Shown: one piece after another, positions 41,625-50,631 of the stretch
Layout of the letters: every line of letters starts with the position of its first letter
How positions within the stretch are numbered: the first letter of the stretch is position 1
Assembly: GCF_029525575.1 (NCBI RefSeq)
Contig: NZ_JAPDIA010000008.1
Coordinates: 1,054,001-1,118,000, forward strand
From: Cohnella rhizosphaerae
Lineage (GTDB): Bacteria > Bacillota > Bacilli > Paenibacillales > Paenibacillaceae
Length of the DNA stretch: 64,000 nt
Direction: 5' to 3'
The notes under the pieces: generated by a model
Database searches by the model: none
Told to the model about the DNA's origin: nothing
The model's input: the letters and a program-made list of their open reading frames with translations, nothing else
Program-made: the position numbers and the translations under genes

Positions 41625-41938
41625 CGAAGAGAACTCCCCCCATCTTCATACGGTTGGCGCGGCGAAATCTTCGGCCGGCGTAAGCGTTGCGCAGCTCATT
41701 TAACTGCATTAACAATAGAAATATATCCCATAGACGGCACATTGTCGAATCCCGTGCGACAGTGCGGCATCGGCGGTCGAAGCTCGGTTGCTTCATTCTT
41801 CATCTTCGACAATTACGGCTACGTCGATTCCCTTGAAAACAGATCATTAATCGCCTTAATTAACGACATAAACGTTTAATATTCATCATGATCCGACAGG
41901 GCCATCGCACGAAAATGTACGCTGAAAATGTCTCCGGG
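41625..41938. other. Gene-free spacer before the 51-bp repeat array
   Basis: No supported ORF. The part next to 41624 carries a GGGGGAG Shine-Dalgarno and promoter-like A/T-rich sequence for the PAP2 gene on the minus strand; the rest shows nothing I recognise. Confidence 0.5.
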
Positions 41939-42480
41939 CGTCGCTGCGTCTCGGCAGTCCCATGTAGGAACAAATCCGCTCGCTCCAGGCGTCGCTGCGT
42001 CTCAATAGTCCCATGTAGGAACAAATCCGCTCACTCCGGGCATCGCTGCGTCTCGGTAGTCCCATATAGGAACAAATCCGCTCGCTCCAAGCGTCGCTGC
42101 GTCTCGGCAGTCTCATATAGGAACAAATCCGCTCAGGCCAAGCGTCGCTGTGTCTCAATAGTCCCATGTAGGAACAAATCCGCTCGCTCCAGGCGTCGCT
42201 GCGTCTCGGTAGTCCCATGTAGGAACAAATCCGCTCGCTCCGGGCGTCGCTGCGTCTCGGCAGTCCCATTTAGGAATCCGCTCGCTCCAGGCGTCGCTGC
42301 GTCTCGGTAGTCCCATGTAGGAACAAACCCGCTCGCTCCGGGCGTCGCTGCGTCTCGGCAGTCCCATAGCAGTCTCATATAGGAACAAATCCGCTCACTC
42401 CGGGCATCGCTGTGTCTCAATAGTCCCTGTAGGAACAACTCTGCTCGCTCCGGGCGTCGCTGCGTCTCGGCAGTCCCATG
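41939..42480. repeat. Array of about eleven 51-bp tandem repeats
   Basis: The unit runs from GGCGTCGCTGCGTCTCGGC through AGTCCCATGTAGGAACAAAT to CCGCTCGCTCC. Copies start near 41939, 41990, 42041, 42092, 42143, 42194, 42245, 42287, 42338, 42400 and 42451; the seventh lacks a few bases and the ninth carries a short insertion. Because 51 is a multiple of three, all frames stay open on both strands and give false repetitive ORFs (17-residue period). There are no unique spacers, so it is not a CRISPR array. Function unknown. Confidence 0.9.
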
Positions 42481-42540
42481 TAATTAAGAAAAGGGTGAAT
42501 TCTGAGCTTCACCCCGAAAGTTATACCTTCTGATATGTTA

Positions 42541-42571
42541 AAAAGACGCACGTTTGCTGTGCGCCTTTTCC
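42541..42571. terminator. Terminator at the end of the sugar operon
   Basis: AAAAGACGCAC-gtttgct-GTGCGCCTTTT: a 7-bp stem with T-runs readable on either strand, 35 bp beyond the fucose isomerase stop. Confidence 0.8.
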
Positions 42572-42605
42572 CTCATTTTGTTTCTTTGCTCATTTCGCTT
42601 TTCGC

Positions 42606-44396
42606 TTATTTGTACAAGGGCCCGTAAGCCGCGCACGCCCGATAATCCGCGCCTTCCGGATCCTTCGTGCCGAACGCGCTCCAAGCGCTTGGCCGCAGCA
42701 GCCGCTTCGCGTCCACGTTGTGCATGTTGACGGGGATGCGCAGGATGCTTGCCAGCGTGATCAGATCTTCGCCGATGTGACCGCAGCTGACGACGCAGTG
42801 GTTGGAGCCCCAATGCGCCATGACCGTATAAGCGTCTTCGAAGACCGGATCGCCCGGTACCAGGTTAGGCGCAAACCACGTCGTCGGCCAGGTCGGCGTC
42901 GTCCGCTCGTCGAGCGCGGCGTGCACGTCTGCCGGCAGATCGACCGTATAGCCTTCGGCCAGCTGCAGGACCGGACCGACGCCTTCGACCAGATTGAGTC
43001 TGGCCATCGTGACGGGCATGCCGCCCCGCGTCAGGAAGTCGGTCGAGTGGCCGCCGCCCGCGAACTGATCCATATAGGTCGGGCGCCAGGATGTCGCAGC
43101 CAAACAGCGTTCGACCTCTTCCTCGGAGATTTCCCAGTGCGGCTTCATGGCGGGCAGCCCGTCCCTCGTCATCTCCCCTGTGCCGTCGAGCGCCGCCGGC
43201 CCCGAGTTGATCAGGTGCAGCACGCCATCGGCCGCGCGTCCCTCCAGCCGATGACCGGTCACGCGCTCCACTGCCTCGGGACTCCAGTACGCGCGCACGT
43301 CGGCGAAGATTTGCGCCGTGTTCGTCAGGTAATGCTGGAACAGCATCGTCACCGCGTTCAAGTTATCGTTTTCCGTCGCGACGATGTACGGCTCGCGCGT
43401 GCCGTTCCAATCGAACGAGCTGTTCAGCACCGCCTCGAGGAAGTCCGCGCTCGGCAGATGATCCGTCCACTCCCGCTGTCCCTGGAAGCCGGATGCGATC
43501 GCGTTATAGCCGTATGCCTCCTCCTCGAATCCCCGCTCGGCAAGCCGCGGATTGCCGATCATCAGATCGCGGACGATAAGCGCCATTTTGACGACCGTCT
43601 CCCAGTTTTGCGCCTTTTGCGCTTCGGGAATGATCAACGCCTCGGGGTTCGGATCGGTGCCTTCGATGCATTTCTCCTTCACCCATGCAAGTGCGCGCAC
43701 GAACTCCTCCTCGTCGTAGATGCCCCGTTCGATGCGGCGGCTCACCTCCGTCATGTCGACATAGGCGTTTTTCATCCCGAGATACCGCTGATAAAAATCG
43801 TCGTCGACGATGCAGCCAGCGATGCCCATCGACACCGAGCCGATCGACAAATACGATTTGCCGCGCAGCATCGCCGCCGCAAGCCCCGCGCGGGCGAAGC
43901 GCAGCAGCTTGTCGGCCGCGTCCGCCGGAATCGTCCGCTCGCCGATGTCCTGGATGTGCCGGCCGTAGATTTTGAAGACCGGCAGTCCCTTTTGGTTGTG
44001 CGCCGCATGAAGCGCGCCCATATATACCGCGCCCGGACGCTCCGTGCCGTTAAAGCCCCATACCGCATGCGGCAGCCGGGAGTCCGTCTCCATCGTCTCC
44101 AGCGGATAACACCAGCCGGAGGCAACGGTGAGCAGCACGCCGACGTTTTCCTTCGCGAACTTGTCCGCGCAGTCCGCCGCTTCCTTGAGGCCGGAGATGC
44201 AAACGTCGTTCACGACGCAGGCGACCGGCGTGCCGTCCGGATATCGCAAATTCGCCGACAGCAGTCTGGCGGCTTCTAGCGCCAGCTCCATCGTCATTTC
44301 CTGGGTCGCCGCCTTCACGAGCTTGCGGCGGTCGATGATCGGCCTTATGCCGATCTTCGGAAAGCCGCGCTCGTAGCGATGTGCCAAATCCGCCAT
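42606..44396 (-). CDS. fucI: L-fucose isomerase
   Basis: 596 residues, matching the E. coli FucI length and pattern from end to end: FPKIGIRPIIDRRK, AVWGFNGTERPGAVY, GKSYLSIGSVSMGIAG, YNAIASGFQGQREWTDH, FVATENDNLN-type (VATENDNLNAV), HWEISEEEVERCLAAT, TWPTTWFAP and SAWSAFG near the C-terminus. These include the Mn2+-ligand regions. FucI interconverts L-fucose and L-fuculose and also acts on D-arabinose and L-galactose-like aldoses. It is the last gene of the eight-gene leftward operon, 142 bp after the epimerase gene. No fuculose-phosphate aldolase is nearby, so fucose itself may not be the substrate. Confidence 0.93.
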   Translation of the reverse strand: MADLAHRYERGFPKIGIRPIIDRRKLVKAATQEMTMELALEAARLLSANLRYPDGTPVACVVNDVCISGLKEAADCADKFAKENVGVLLTVASGWCYPLETMETDSRLPHAVWGFNGTERPGAVYMGALHAAHNQKGLPVFKIYGRHIQDIGERTIPADAADKLLRFARAGLAAAMLRGKSYLSIGSVSMGIAGCIVDDDFYQRYLGMKNAYVDMTEVSRRIERGIYDEEEFVRALAWVKEKCIEGTDPNPEALIIPEAQKAQNWETVVKMALIVRDLMIGNPRLAERGFEEEAYGYNAIASGFQGQREWTDHLPSADFLEAVLNSSFDWNGTREPYIVATENDNLNAVTMLFQHYLTNTAQIFADVRAYWSPEAVERVTGHRLEGRAADGVLHLINSGPAALDGTGEMTRDGLPAMKPHWEISEEEVERCLAATSWRPTYMDQFAGGGHSTDFLTRGGMPVTMARLNLVEGVGPVLQLAEGYTVDLPADVHAALDERTTPTWPTTWFAPNLVPGDPVFEDAYTVMAHWGSNHCVVSCGHIGEDLITLASILRIPVNMHNVDAKRLLRPSAWSAFGTKDPEGADYRACAAYGPLYK

Positions 44397-44435
44397 ATGC
44401 TTCGCTCCTCGCTCATTTCGCTCTAAGCTTGTTTA

Positions 44436-44512
44436 CTCGTAGGCTCGTAGGGCCGACTCTCAGGCTCGTATGCTCGTAGGCCCGTATGCTCTCAGGCTCT
44501 CAGGCTCTCAGG
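44436..44512. repeat. Short degenerate tandem repeats between fucI and epimerase gene
   Basis: Units of 8-10 bp such as CTCGTAGG and CTCTCAGG repeat about eight times in the 142-bp spacer. This resembles a slippage-prone minisatellite. No coding potential. Confidence 0.65.
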
Positions 44513-44538
44513 CGCAGCTCGCCGCTGCGCGCATGAAC

Positions 44539-45387
44539 TCAAGCCAGCCCGTATTCCGCCATTTTCCCGCGAATGAACCGCACGCCTTCCTCGACCAGCG
44601 CGTCGCCGCTCGGCGCGAGCTGGCGCCATACCCAGGTGTTCATGTTGTCCGTCACGTCGACGAACGACTCCAGCGCGGCGTAGCCCGTATAGCCGATCTC
44701 GGACAGCGCCCGGAAGATCGCGTCCCAGTCGACGAGGCCCGTGCCCGGGATGCCCCGGTCGTTCTCGCAAATATGATAGTGAATCAGCTCGGAGCCTGCC
44801 GCCTTCGTCGCCTCGTAAAAGCTCTTTTCCTCGATGTTCATGTGGTAAGTGTCCAGATGAATCTTGATGTTCGGCTCGCCGATCCGCTCCTTAAGCGCAA
44901 GCGCCTGCCCGCACGTGTTGACCAGATTCGACTCGTACCTGTTGACCGGCTCGAGACCGATCTGAACGCCGTATTCCTGCGCATAGACGGCCGCCTCGCG
45001 CAGCCCCTCCGCCGCCCAGTCCCATTCCTGCTCCGTCGGCCGGGCGTTCGTCTCCTTGACGTGCTGCGAATAAACGACGCCCGACAGGTTCGTCTTGCCG
45101 ATGGCGGCGGTCGCGCGCACGCAGTCCTTCAAATAAGCAATGCCGGCGGCGCGTACCGCGGGATCGGCGCTCGTGATGTCCGTGCCGCGCAGCAGCACCG
45201 TGGACGTCACCGCGTCAAGCCCGGCGTCCGCGAGCCGCCGCTTCACGGCGGCGGCGTCGAACGTATCGAGCGTCATGAGCGGAATCTCGATGAAGTCGAG
45301 ACCGAGTCCTTTGACGCGATCGATGAGGCCGAGCGTCTCGTTGCTCCACTGAGAGCACCAGGCGTAGGCGTGAATGCCGAGCTTCAT
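44539..45387 (-). CDS. Sugar phosphate isomerase/epimerase family (TIM barrel, ketose 3-epimerase-like)
   Basis: 282 residues of the AP-endonuclease-2-like TIM barrel: KLGIHAYAWCSQW, IGLEPVNRYESNLVNT (metal-binding Glu), IHLDTYHMNIEE (Asp/His) and YHICENDRGIPGTG. This pattern is that of D-tagatose/D-psicose 3-epimerases and related hydroxypyruvate-isomerase-like enzymes. ATG 45387 overlaps the stop of the dehydrogenase upstream. In the sequence as given both form one 597-codon ORF because of A6 at 45429-45434; five A restore the boundary. An epimerase followed by FucI suggests processing of an unusual ketose/aldose pair. Confidence 0.85.
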   Translation of the reverse strand: MKLGIHAYAWCSQWSNETLGLIDRVKGLGLDFIEIPLMTLDTFDAAAVKRRLADAGLDAVTSTVLLRGTDITSADPAVRAAGIAYLKDCVRATAAIGKTNLSGVVYSQHVKETNARPTEQEWDWAAEGLREAAVYAQEYGVQIGLEPVNRYESNLVNTCGQALALKERIGEPNIKIHLDTYHMNIEEKSFYEATKAAGSELIHYHICENDRGIPGTGLVDWDAIFRALSEIGYTGYAALESFVDVTDNMNTWVWRQLAPSGDALVEEGVRFIRGKMAEYGLA

Positions 45388-46332
45388 GATACGGACACCT
45401 CCAGGTGCTTGATCAAATTTTGCGTCGCAAAAAAGTCCCATGTTGCGCACCGCGCCCTGCGTCGACGCCGCGCAATGCGAGCCCGCGATCAGGTTGCCGA
45501 GCGCGAGCAGCTCCGGATTGTCCGGCGGCTCCTTCTCGAACACGTCGATGCCGGCGCCCCAGATGCGGTTCGCACGCAGCGCGTCCAGCAGTGCCGCTTC
45601 GTCGACGAGCCCGCCGCGCGCCGTATTCACGAGCACCGCGGTCGGCTTCATCAACGCGAACCGCTCGCGTCCGATGATGCCGGCCGTCTTGTCGTCAAGC
45701 GGCAGGTGCAGGCTGATAAAGTCGGCCTCGCGAACGATCTCGTCCACCGTGTCGCGATAGGCAATGCCATGCGCCGCCGCGACGGCTTCGTCGCGGAACA
45801 GATCGTAGGCGAGCACCTTCATCCCGAAGCCGGCCGCCCTTCGGGCGACCGCCTTGCCGATCGCGCCGAGTCCGAGCAAGCCCAGCGTCTTGCCGTAAAT
45901 GTCGATCGCGGCTTCGGCCTTCCACACGCCGTCCCGGCAGGCCCGGTCGATGACGTTCACTCGCCGGGCAACCGCCATCATCAGCGCAAACGCAAAATCC
46001 GCCACCGCCTCGGTGTTCGACCCCGCCGCCGTCGCGACACGAATCCCCCGCTCCTCGGCGTATTTCAAATCGATGTTGTCCGTCCCGACCCCGTACTTGG
46101 AGATGATTCTGAGCCGGGGCGCTTGCGCCAGCACGTCGCGATCGAGCGGATCGACGCCGACGATGACGCCGTCGGCATCGGCAAGCAGCTCCTTCATCTC
46201 GTCCTTCGTCAGAATGCGGCCGTACGGGTTATACACGACGTCGTACCCCTGCGATGCGAGCAGATCGATCGGTGCCGGATCCGACTTGCCGAACGAACGG
46301 GGCGTCACGACGATTTTCAGCTTTGGTGCCAT
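45384..46332 (-). CDS. D-isomer-specific 2-hydroxyacid dehydrogenase (one homopolymer error at 3' end)
   Basis: About 315 residues. NAD-binding motif GLLGLGAIGKAVARRAAG, the catalytic Arg in VLVNTARGGLVDEAAL, Glu in GAGIDVFEKEPP and His near AGSHCAAST fit phosphoglycerate- or glyoxylate/hydroxypyruvate-reductase-like enzymes. With five A at 45429-45434 the protein ends KHLEVSVS and its TGA overlaps the next ATG. It probably oxidises or reduces a 2-hydroxyacid made in the operon's pathway. Confidence 0.87.
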
Positions 46333-46363
46333 GACGGCAGCCCTCCTTTGCGCGGCGCTCTGC

Positions 46364-46969
46364 TCATTTCCACTTCGGATTGTCGAGCACGGCGGGTACT
46401 CCGTCGCGTTCGACGACGATTTTCCGATAGCCCTTCGTCTCGATCGAGCCGTAGTCGTGCCCGGCGTCCGCCCGGAAGACGTAGAAGGTAATCAGCGGTT
46501 CATGCCCGGTGTTGATGCTGCGGTGCGCGTACCGGCCCGGCACATAGACGGCCTTGCCCGGCGCGAATTCCTGCACGACCCAGTCGCCCTCCGGATTTTC
46601 CATGAGCATCATCCCTTTGCCCCCGATGCAGTAGTACACTTCGGCCGTGTCGAGGATCGTATGGAAATGCCCCTTGGTCATGTAATATTCGTCGCCGACC
46701 TTTCCCGGATAGACGATGCTCGTGCCGAACGCCAGATTGCCCTCGGATTCGGGAATGCCGAGCTCATGGAATTCGTAGACGAGCGGGTCGGCTCCGCCCT
46801 CGAGCAGGCGGCCTAGCGCCGCGTCGTCGGCGTACATGCCCTTCATTTTCGATAAATGCCGCTTCAGCGAAGGCGCCGCGTCGGACAAACCGTTGTTCAG
46901 GCTGAAATAAAGCGCAAACGGGGTTAACGGGTTTGACAGCTTCGTACCGGTAGCGTGCGTATGCGTCAT
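46364..46969 (-). CDS. Cupin-type glucose-6-phosphate isomerase
   Basis: 201 residues. The cupin metal motif TKGHFHTILDTAEVYYCIGG (His, His, Glu) and a later His in GRYAHRSINTG identify the archaeal-type phosphoglucose isomerase family (PF06560), best known from Pyrococcus and Thermococcus and unrelated to ordinary PGI. ATG 46969 behind AAGGAG overlaps the upstream stop (ATGA). In a bacterial sugar operon it more likely isomerises a pathway sugar phosphate than serves central glycolysis. Confidence 0.88.
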   Translation of the reverse strand: MTHTHATGTKLSNPLTPFALYFSLNNGLSDAAPSLKRHLSKMKGMYADDAALGRLLEGGADPLVYEFHELGIPESEGNLAFGTSIVYPGKVGDEYYMTKGHFHTILDTAEVYYCIGGKGMMLMENPEGDWVVQEFAPGKAVYVPGRYAHRSINTGHEPLITFYVFRADAGHDYGSIETKGYRKIVVERDGVPAVLDNPKWK

Positions 46970-47940
46970 GTCTTTGCAGCTCCTTTCGTTTCGCCGCTGC
47001 CGCGCAGCTCCATCGCGATCCGCTCCAGCCGGTCGAACGTCTCGCCCTCGATCGGCACGTGGAACACCTCGGAGATGACCTGCGTCCAGCCGTGAATGAA
47101 ATAAATCCAGCCGTCCTCCACGTGGAGCCGCCGCTGCTCCCGCTGACGAAGCGCCTGATGCATAAAGTCGAGCGCGCCGCGGTAGTTCAGCTCCCATACG
47201 AGTCCCTCTTCCGGAAAAATGGCATCGTCCGTAAGCGGAGAGCCCGGGCGGTCCTTGCCGAGCCCCGTCGCATTGACGACAAGCGAGCCGGCGGGCATCT
47301 CCGCCAGCACCGCGTCATTGTCCGCCGGCTCCGGACACAGCCTGTATTCGAACCGCACAGGCGTATCGATCCGGCCGAGCAGCTCGCGCGCCGACGCGAG
47401 ACGCTCCGGACTGCGATTCGTGATCACGATCGTGCCCGGCACATCGTCTTCCCGCTCCGGCGCCGTCAAATAGCTGCAGATGGCGAGCGCGCTGCCGCCC
47501 GCGCCCATGATCATCGCATGGCCGCCGGTCCGCTTCCAGTGTCCCGGCGGCACAAACGCCTCGAGCGACAGCCCGCTTGAGATCGGGTCCTTGGCGTGTC
47601 CGGCGAGCCGGCCGTCCGCCTTGGAGATCGACGAGATCTCCTCGAACGTGACGGCGAACGGGTCCAGCGTGTCGAACAGATCGCGTGCGGCGTTGAACAG
47701 ATCGATCTTGTGCGTCGTGACGAGCGCGCCCAGGGAGAGCGGGTCCTCTTTGATAAAACGGACGCATTCCCGGTAAACCTCGGGCTCCGCGTGAATGGCG
47801 ATATCGATGCCGACCATCTTCGGTCCGCCGAGGCCGAGCGCTTTGGCCCACAGCGGGAACAGCTTCATAATGGACGATTGTCCGGTCGTCACGCCAACGA
47901 AGTACATCGTCGGCGACGCCGCGCTTGGCGGCAGTTTCAT
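46966..47940 (-). CDS. Shikimate-dehydrogenase-like (AroE/YdiB-type) oxidoreductase
   Basis: 324 residues. The substrate domain has GVTTGQSSIMKLFP and the catalytic Lys in GALVTTHKIDLFNAA; the nucleotide domain has MIMGAGGSALAI and VITNRSPERL. VVNATGLGKDRPGSP and HGWTQVISEVF near the end also fit the family. Its place in a sugar operon, not an aromatic pathway, and the extra length over AroE (about 275) suggest a quinate- or cyclitol-like substrate. The stop overlaps the next start. Confidence 0.78.
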   Translation of the reverse strand: MKLPPSAASPTMYFVGVTTGQSSIMKLFPLWAKALGLGGPKMVGIDIAIHAEPEVYRECVRFIKEDPLSLGALVTTHKIDLFNAARDLFDTLDPFAVTFEEISSISKADGRLAGHAKDPISSGLSLEAFVPPGHWKRTGGHAMIMGAGGSALAICSYLTAPEREDDVPGTIVITNRSPERLASARELLGRIDTPVRFEYRLCPEPADNDAVLAEMPAGSLVVNATGLGKDRPGSPLTDDAIFPEEGLVWELNYRGALDFMHQALRQREQRRLHVEDGWIYFIHGWTQVISEVFHVPIEGETFDRLERIAMELRGSGETKGAAKT

Positions 47941-48007
47941 AGGTTCGCGCTCCTCTCATTGCCACCGGACATCGCGCCTCGGGGCATCTGTGTATATGCT
48001 GGTTTCC

Positions 48008-49555
48008 TTATCGTTCGAACGTTTCGACCGGTTCCTCGTTCTCGTTCAGACTCGCATACAACGCCTGCATGCCGTCCACCGCTCGGCGGTACCGGCTTGC
48101 GGCAGCCGCGTACAGACGATGCCTACCGGCATCCGGCTCGATCGCATCTCCCGGCGCCGCGAAGCGCTCCGCCGCTCCCGCCAGATCCGGGAAAAGCCCG
48201 ACACCGTGCCCTGCGACGAGCGCCGCGCCGATCAGCGCCGTATCCTCCGCCTGGAGCGGCCGGTACGCAATGCCGAGCGTGTCCGCCTTGATGCGGTTGA
48301 ACAGCGCGCTGCGCGCGCCGCCGCCCGCGACGTGCACCGCTTCGTACGAGGCGCTGCCGACGAGCCGCTCGAGTGTGCCAAGGTAATGTTTGTATTCGTA
48401 GGCGACCGATTCGAGGATCGCCCGGAACAGCGCGCCGCTCTCGTGGGACCAGGCCATGCCGGTCCAGCTGCCGCGCAGACCCGGCGTGTTCGGACAGACG
48501 CGTCCGCCGAAATGCGGTACGAACGTCAGCCCCCCGCAGCCGGGTTCGACCGCCTCGGCCAGCGCGTTGAGCTCGTCGTAGCTCGCGCCGGCGAGCCGCT
48601 TGAACCAGGCGAGGCATTGACCGCCGCCGTTGATATACGCGAGCGGCGTCCAAAGTTCGGGCAGCGCCGAGCGGGCGTAGATCAGCGTCTTGCCTTCGGT
48701 ATCCGGCCGATACTCGGCCGTGCAGCAGGACAAGACCGACGCCGTGCCCGCCACGTCGAACAGCAAGCCCGGCCGCGCGATGCCCGCGCCGAGCGTCGCC
48801 GCTGCGGTATCGCCGAGGCCCGCCGCGATCGGCGTGCCCGGCCGCAGTCCTGCCGCGGCCGCGTATCGATCCGTCAGCCCGCCGACGATGTCCCACGGAC
48901 GAACGATGGCGGGCATCTTGGCGCCGTCGACGCCGAACGCCCGCAGCAGTTCGTCCGACCAGGCCATCCGCTGAATGTCGGCGAAGCCGGCAAAGTGAAG
49001 ATGCGTATGATCGATGAACGCATCCTGCGCGCGCAGGCCGGCAAGCCTGCCGGCGACGAAGGCGCTGGGTACGAGGAATTTGGCGATCGCACGATAGACC
49101 TCCGGCCGCTCGCGCCGCCACCACAGAATTTTCGGTCCGTGCGCATAGGTGACCGGACTGCCCGTGATGCCAATAAAAGCGTCCTCGCCCCAATCCCGAA
49201 TGATCGGCATGGCCGCTTCGCAGCGGCTGTCGAGCCAGGAGTCGTAAGGCGTCACGGCCTGCCAGTCCGCGTCGATGCCCAGCACGCCGGCCATTTGGCC
49301 GCCGATCCCGACGGCGGCTACGCGCGCGGGAGAGATGCCCGTGCGGTCCATGACCGACCGGATGGCGGAGACGACCGATCCGAACATCTCGTCCGGGTCC
49401 TGCTCCACCTGTCCGGGCGCGGGACGTATGAGGTTCGAGGGCACGAACGCGCTGCCAAGCAGTTGGCCGTCCGCGGAGACGAGCGCGGCTTTTGTCCCCT
49501 GCGTGCCGAGGTCCACGGCGACCGTGAAGTCTGGGCGGCTATTGTCGGATGGCAA
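48008..49555 (-). CDS. FGGY-family carbohydrate kinase (xylulokinase-like)
   Basis: 515 residues. ATP-binding motif TVAVDLGTQGTKAALV, GIGGQMAGVLG and the substrate region TPYDSWLDSRCE are in the N-terminal half; GLGDTAAATLGAGI, VAGTASVLS and VAGGGARSALFNRIKAD in the C-terminal half. It phosphorylates a ketose or polyol. TTG at 49555 behind GGGGGAGAGGG is the start; the longer open frame runs antisense-like through the dehydrogenase gene. It supplies the only kinase of the operon. Confidence 0.88.
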   Translation of the reverse strand: MPSDNSRPDFTVAVDLGTQGTKAALVSADGQLLGSAFVPSNLIRPAPGQVEQDPDEMFGSVVSAIRSVMDRTGISPARVAAVGIGGQMAGVLGIDADWQAVTPYDSWLDSRCEAAMPIIRDWGEDAFIGITGSPVTYAHGPKILWWRRERPEVYRAIAKFLVPSAFVAGRLAGLRAQDAFIDHTHLHFAGFADIQRMAWSDELLRAFGVDGAKMPAIVRPWDIVGGLTDRYAAAAGLRPGTPIAAGLGDTAAATLGAGIARPGLLFDVAGTASVLSCCTAEYRPDTEGKTLIYARSALPELWTPLAYINGGGQCLAWFKRLAGASYDELNALAEAVEPGCGGLTFVPHFGGRVCPNTPGLRGSWTGMAWSHESGALFRAILESVAYEYKHYLGTLERLVGSASYEAVHVAGGGARSALFNRIKADTLGIAYRPLQAEDTALIGAALVAGHGVGLFPDLAGAAERFAAPGDAIEPDAGRHRLYAAAASRYRRAVDGMQALYASLNENEEPVETFER

Positions 49556-49572
49556 GTGGTCCCTCTCCCCCT

Positions 49573-50616
49573 CTAATCGAACGCGATGACCGTCTTGATG
49601 CCCTGCGAGCTGCCGGCATGGCGCAGCGCCTCGTCGAAGCGGTCGATCGCATAACGCGCGGATACGAGCTTGCCGACGTCGAGAATGCCGCTCGCGATAA
49701 AATGAAGCGTCTTGCGGAAATGCGCGTTGTTCGCCTTCGTGCTGCCCGTCACCAGCAGCTGTTTGTAATGAATGATGTTTGTGTCCAGCGCGACGGGGAC
49801 GCTGTCCTTCGGCAGGCCGCCGAAAAAGTTGATTCGGCCGCCCATCGCGGCAAGCTCGACCGCGAGCTGCTGCGCTTCGGGCGACGGATTGGCCGTCACG
49901 ATGACGTCCGCGCCCCGGCCGCCGGTTTGCGTTAGCAAGCTTTCCTTCAGCCCGTCGGCCGGCAGCGCGATAAACGAAGGATCGATGCGGCACGCCAGCT
50001 CCAGCCGGCCGGTCGATCGGTTGCTGAGGAACACCCTGCCGGCGCCCGACATTTTGGCGAGCTGAGCGTACATGATGCCGATCGGACCGGCGCCGATGAT
50101 GAGCACGTCGTCTCCGGCGCGGATCGGGCACTGCTCGATCCCGTTGTACACGCACGACAGCGGCTCGTTGACTGCCGCATGGTCGAACGTCACCTGCGCC
50201 GGCAGCTCGACGACGTTGCCGAAGCGCAGCGCCTGCTCCGGCACGCGCACGTACTCGGCGAAGCCGCCGTCCGTCTGGACGCCGAGCGCCTCGTAGCTCG
50301 CGCACAGATGCTGGTTGCCGCGGATGCATTCTCCGCAGATGCCGCAGCCCATATTGGGCGCGATCCCGACGCGCATGCCGACCCGATAGCCGGTCACCTG
50401 CGCGCCGACCTCGGCGATCTCGCCGCTCAGCTCGTGGCCGAGCGTCCGCGGCGACGCTTCGGAGATGCCCGGAAAGCCGTTTTTAATCATCCGCATATCC
50501 GTCCCGCAGATGCCCGCGCTTCTGACCTTGACGAGAATCTCCCGGTCCGTGATGACCGGTACAGGCACCTCGTCCAGCCTGATGTCGCCGGGTCCGTACA
50601 ATCTGGCCGCTAACAT
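49573..50616 (-). CDS. Zinc-dependent alcohol/polyol dehydrogenase (MDR family)
   Basis: 347 residues. Catalytic zinc ligands lie in SAGICGTDMRM and TLGHELSG; the structural zinc cysteines in GCGICGECIRGNQHLC. The Rossmann motif is VLIIGAGPIGIMYAQLAK. It resembles sorbitol and threonine dehydrogenases. It follows the Gfo/Idh/MocA gene by 15 bp and precedes the kinase by 17 bp, so the first steps of the pathway are probably oxidations of a polyol or sugar. Confidence 0.9.
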   Translation of the reverse strand: MLAARLYGPGDIRLDEVPVPVITDREILVKVRSAGICGTDMRMIKNGFPGISEASPRTLGHELSGEIAEVGAQVTGYRVGMRVGIAPNMGCGICGECIRGNQHLCASYEALGVQTDGGFAEYVRVPEQALRFGNVVELPAQVTFDHAAVNEPLSCVYNGIEQCPIRAGDDVLIIGAGPIGIMYAQLAKMSGAGRVFLSNRSTGRLELACRIDPSFIALPADGLKESLLTQTGGRGADVIVTANPSPEAQQLAVELAAMGGRINFFGGLPKDSVPVALDTNIIHYKQLLVTGSTKANNAHFRKTLHFIASGILDVGKLVSARYAIDRFDEALRHAGSSQGIKTVIAFD

Positions 50617-50631
50617 TTTCGCTTCTCCTCC

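Noticed and set aside
41886..42438. Repetitive proteins of 100-140 residues on both strands in the 51-bp array
   Set aside because: The 51-bp period keeps every frame open; no start context and no family.
41939..42480. CRISPR array
   Set aside because: Units are contiguous and near identical with no variable spacers and no cas genes.
42720..49576. Plus-strand ORFs of 519, 673 and 593 codons opposite the sugar operon
   Set aside because: Antisense shadows of recognisable enzymes.
48008..50329. 773-codon kinase with a long N-terminal extension
   Set aside because: The extension is an off-frame reading of the zinc dehydrogenase gene; a TTG with strong Shine-Dalgarno at 49555 gives normal FGGY length.
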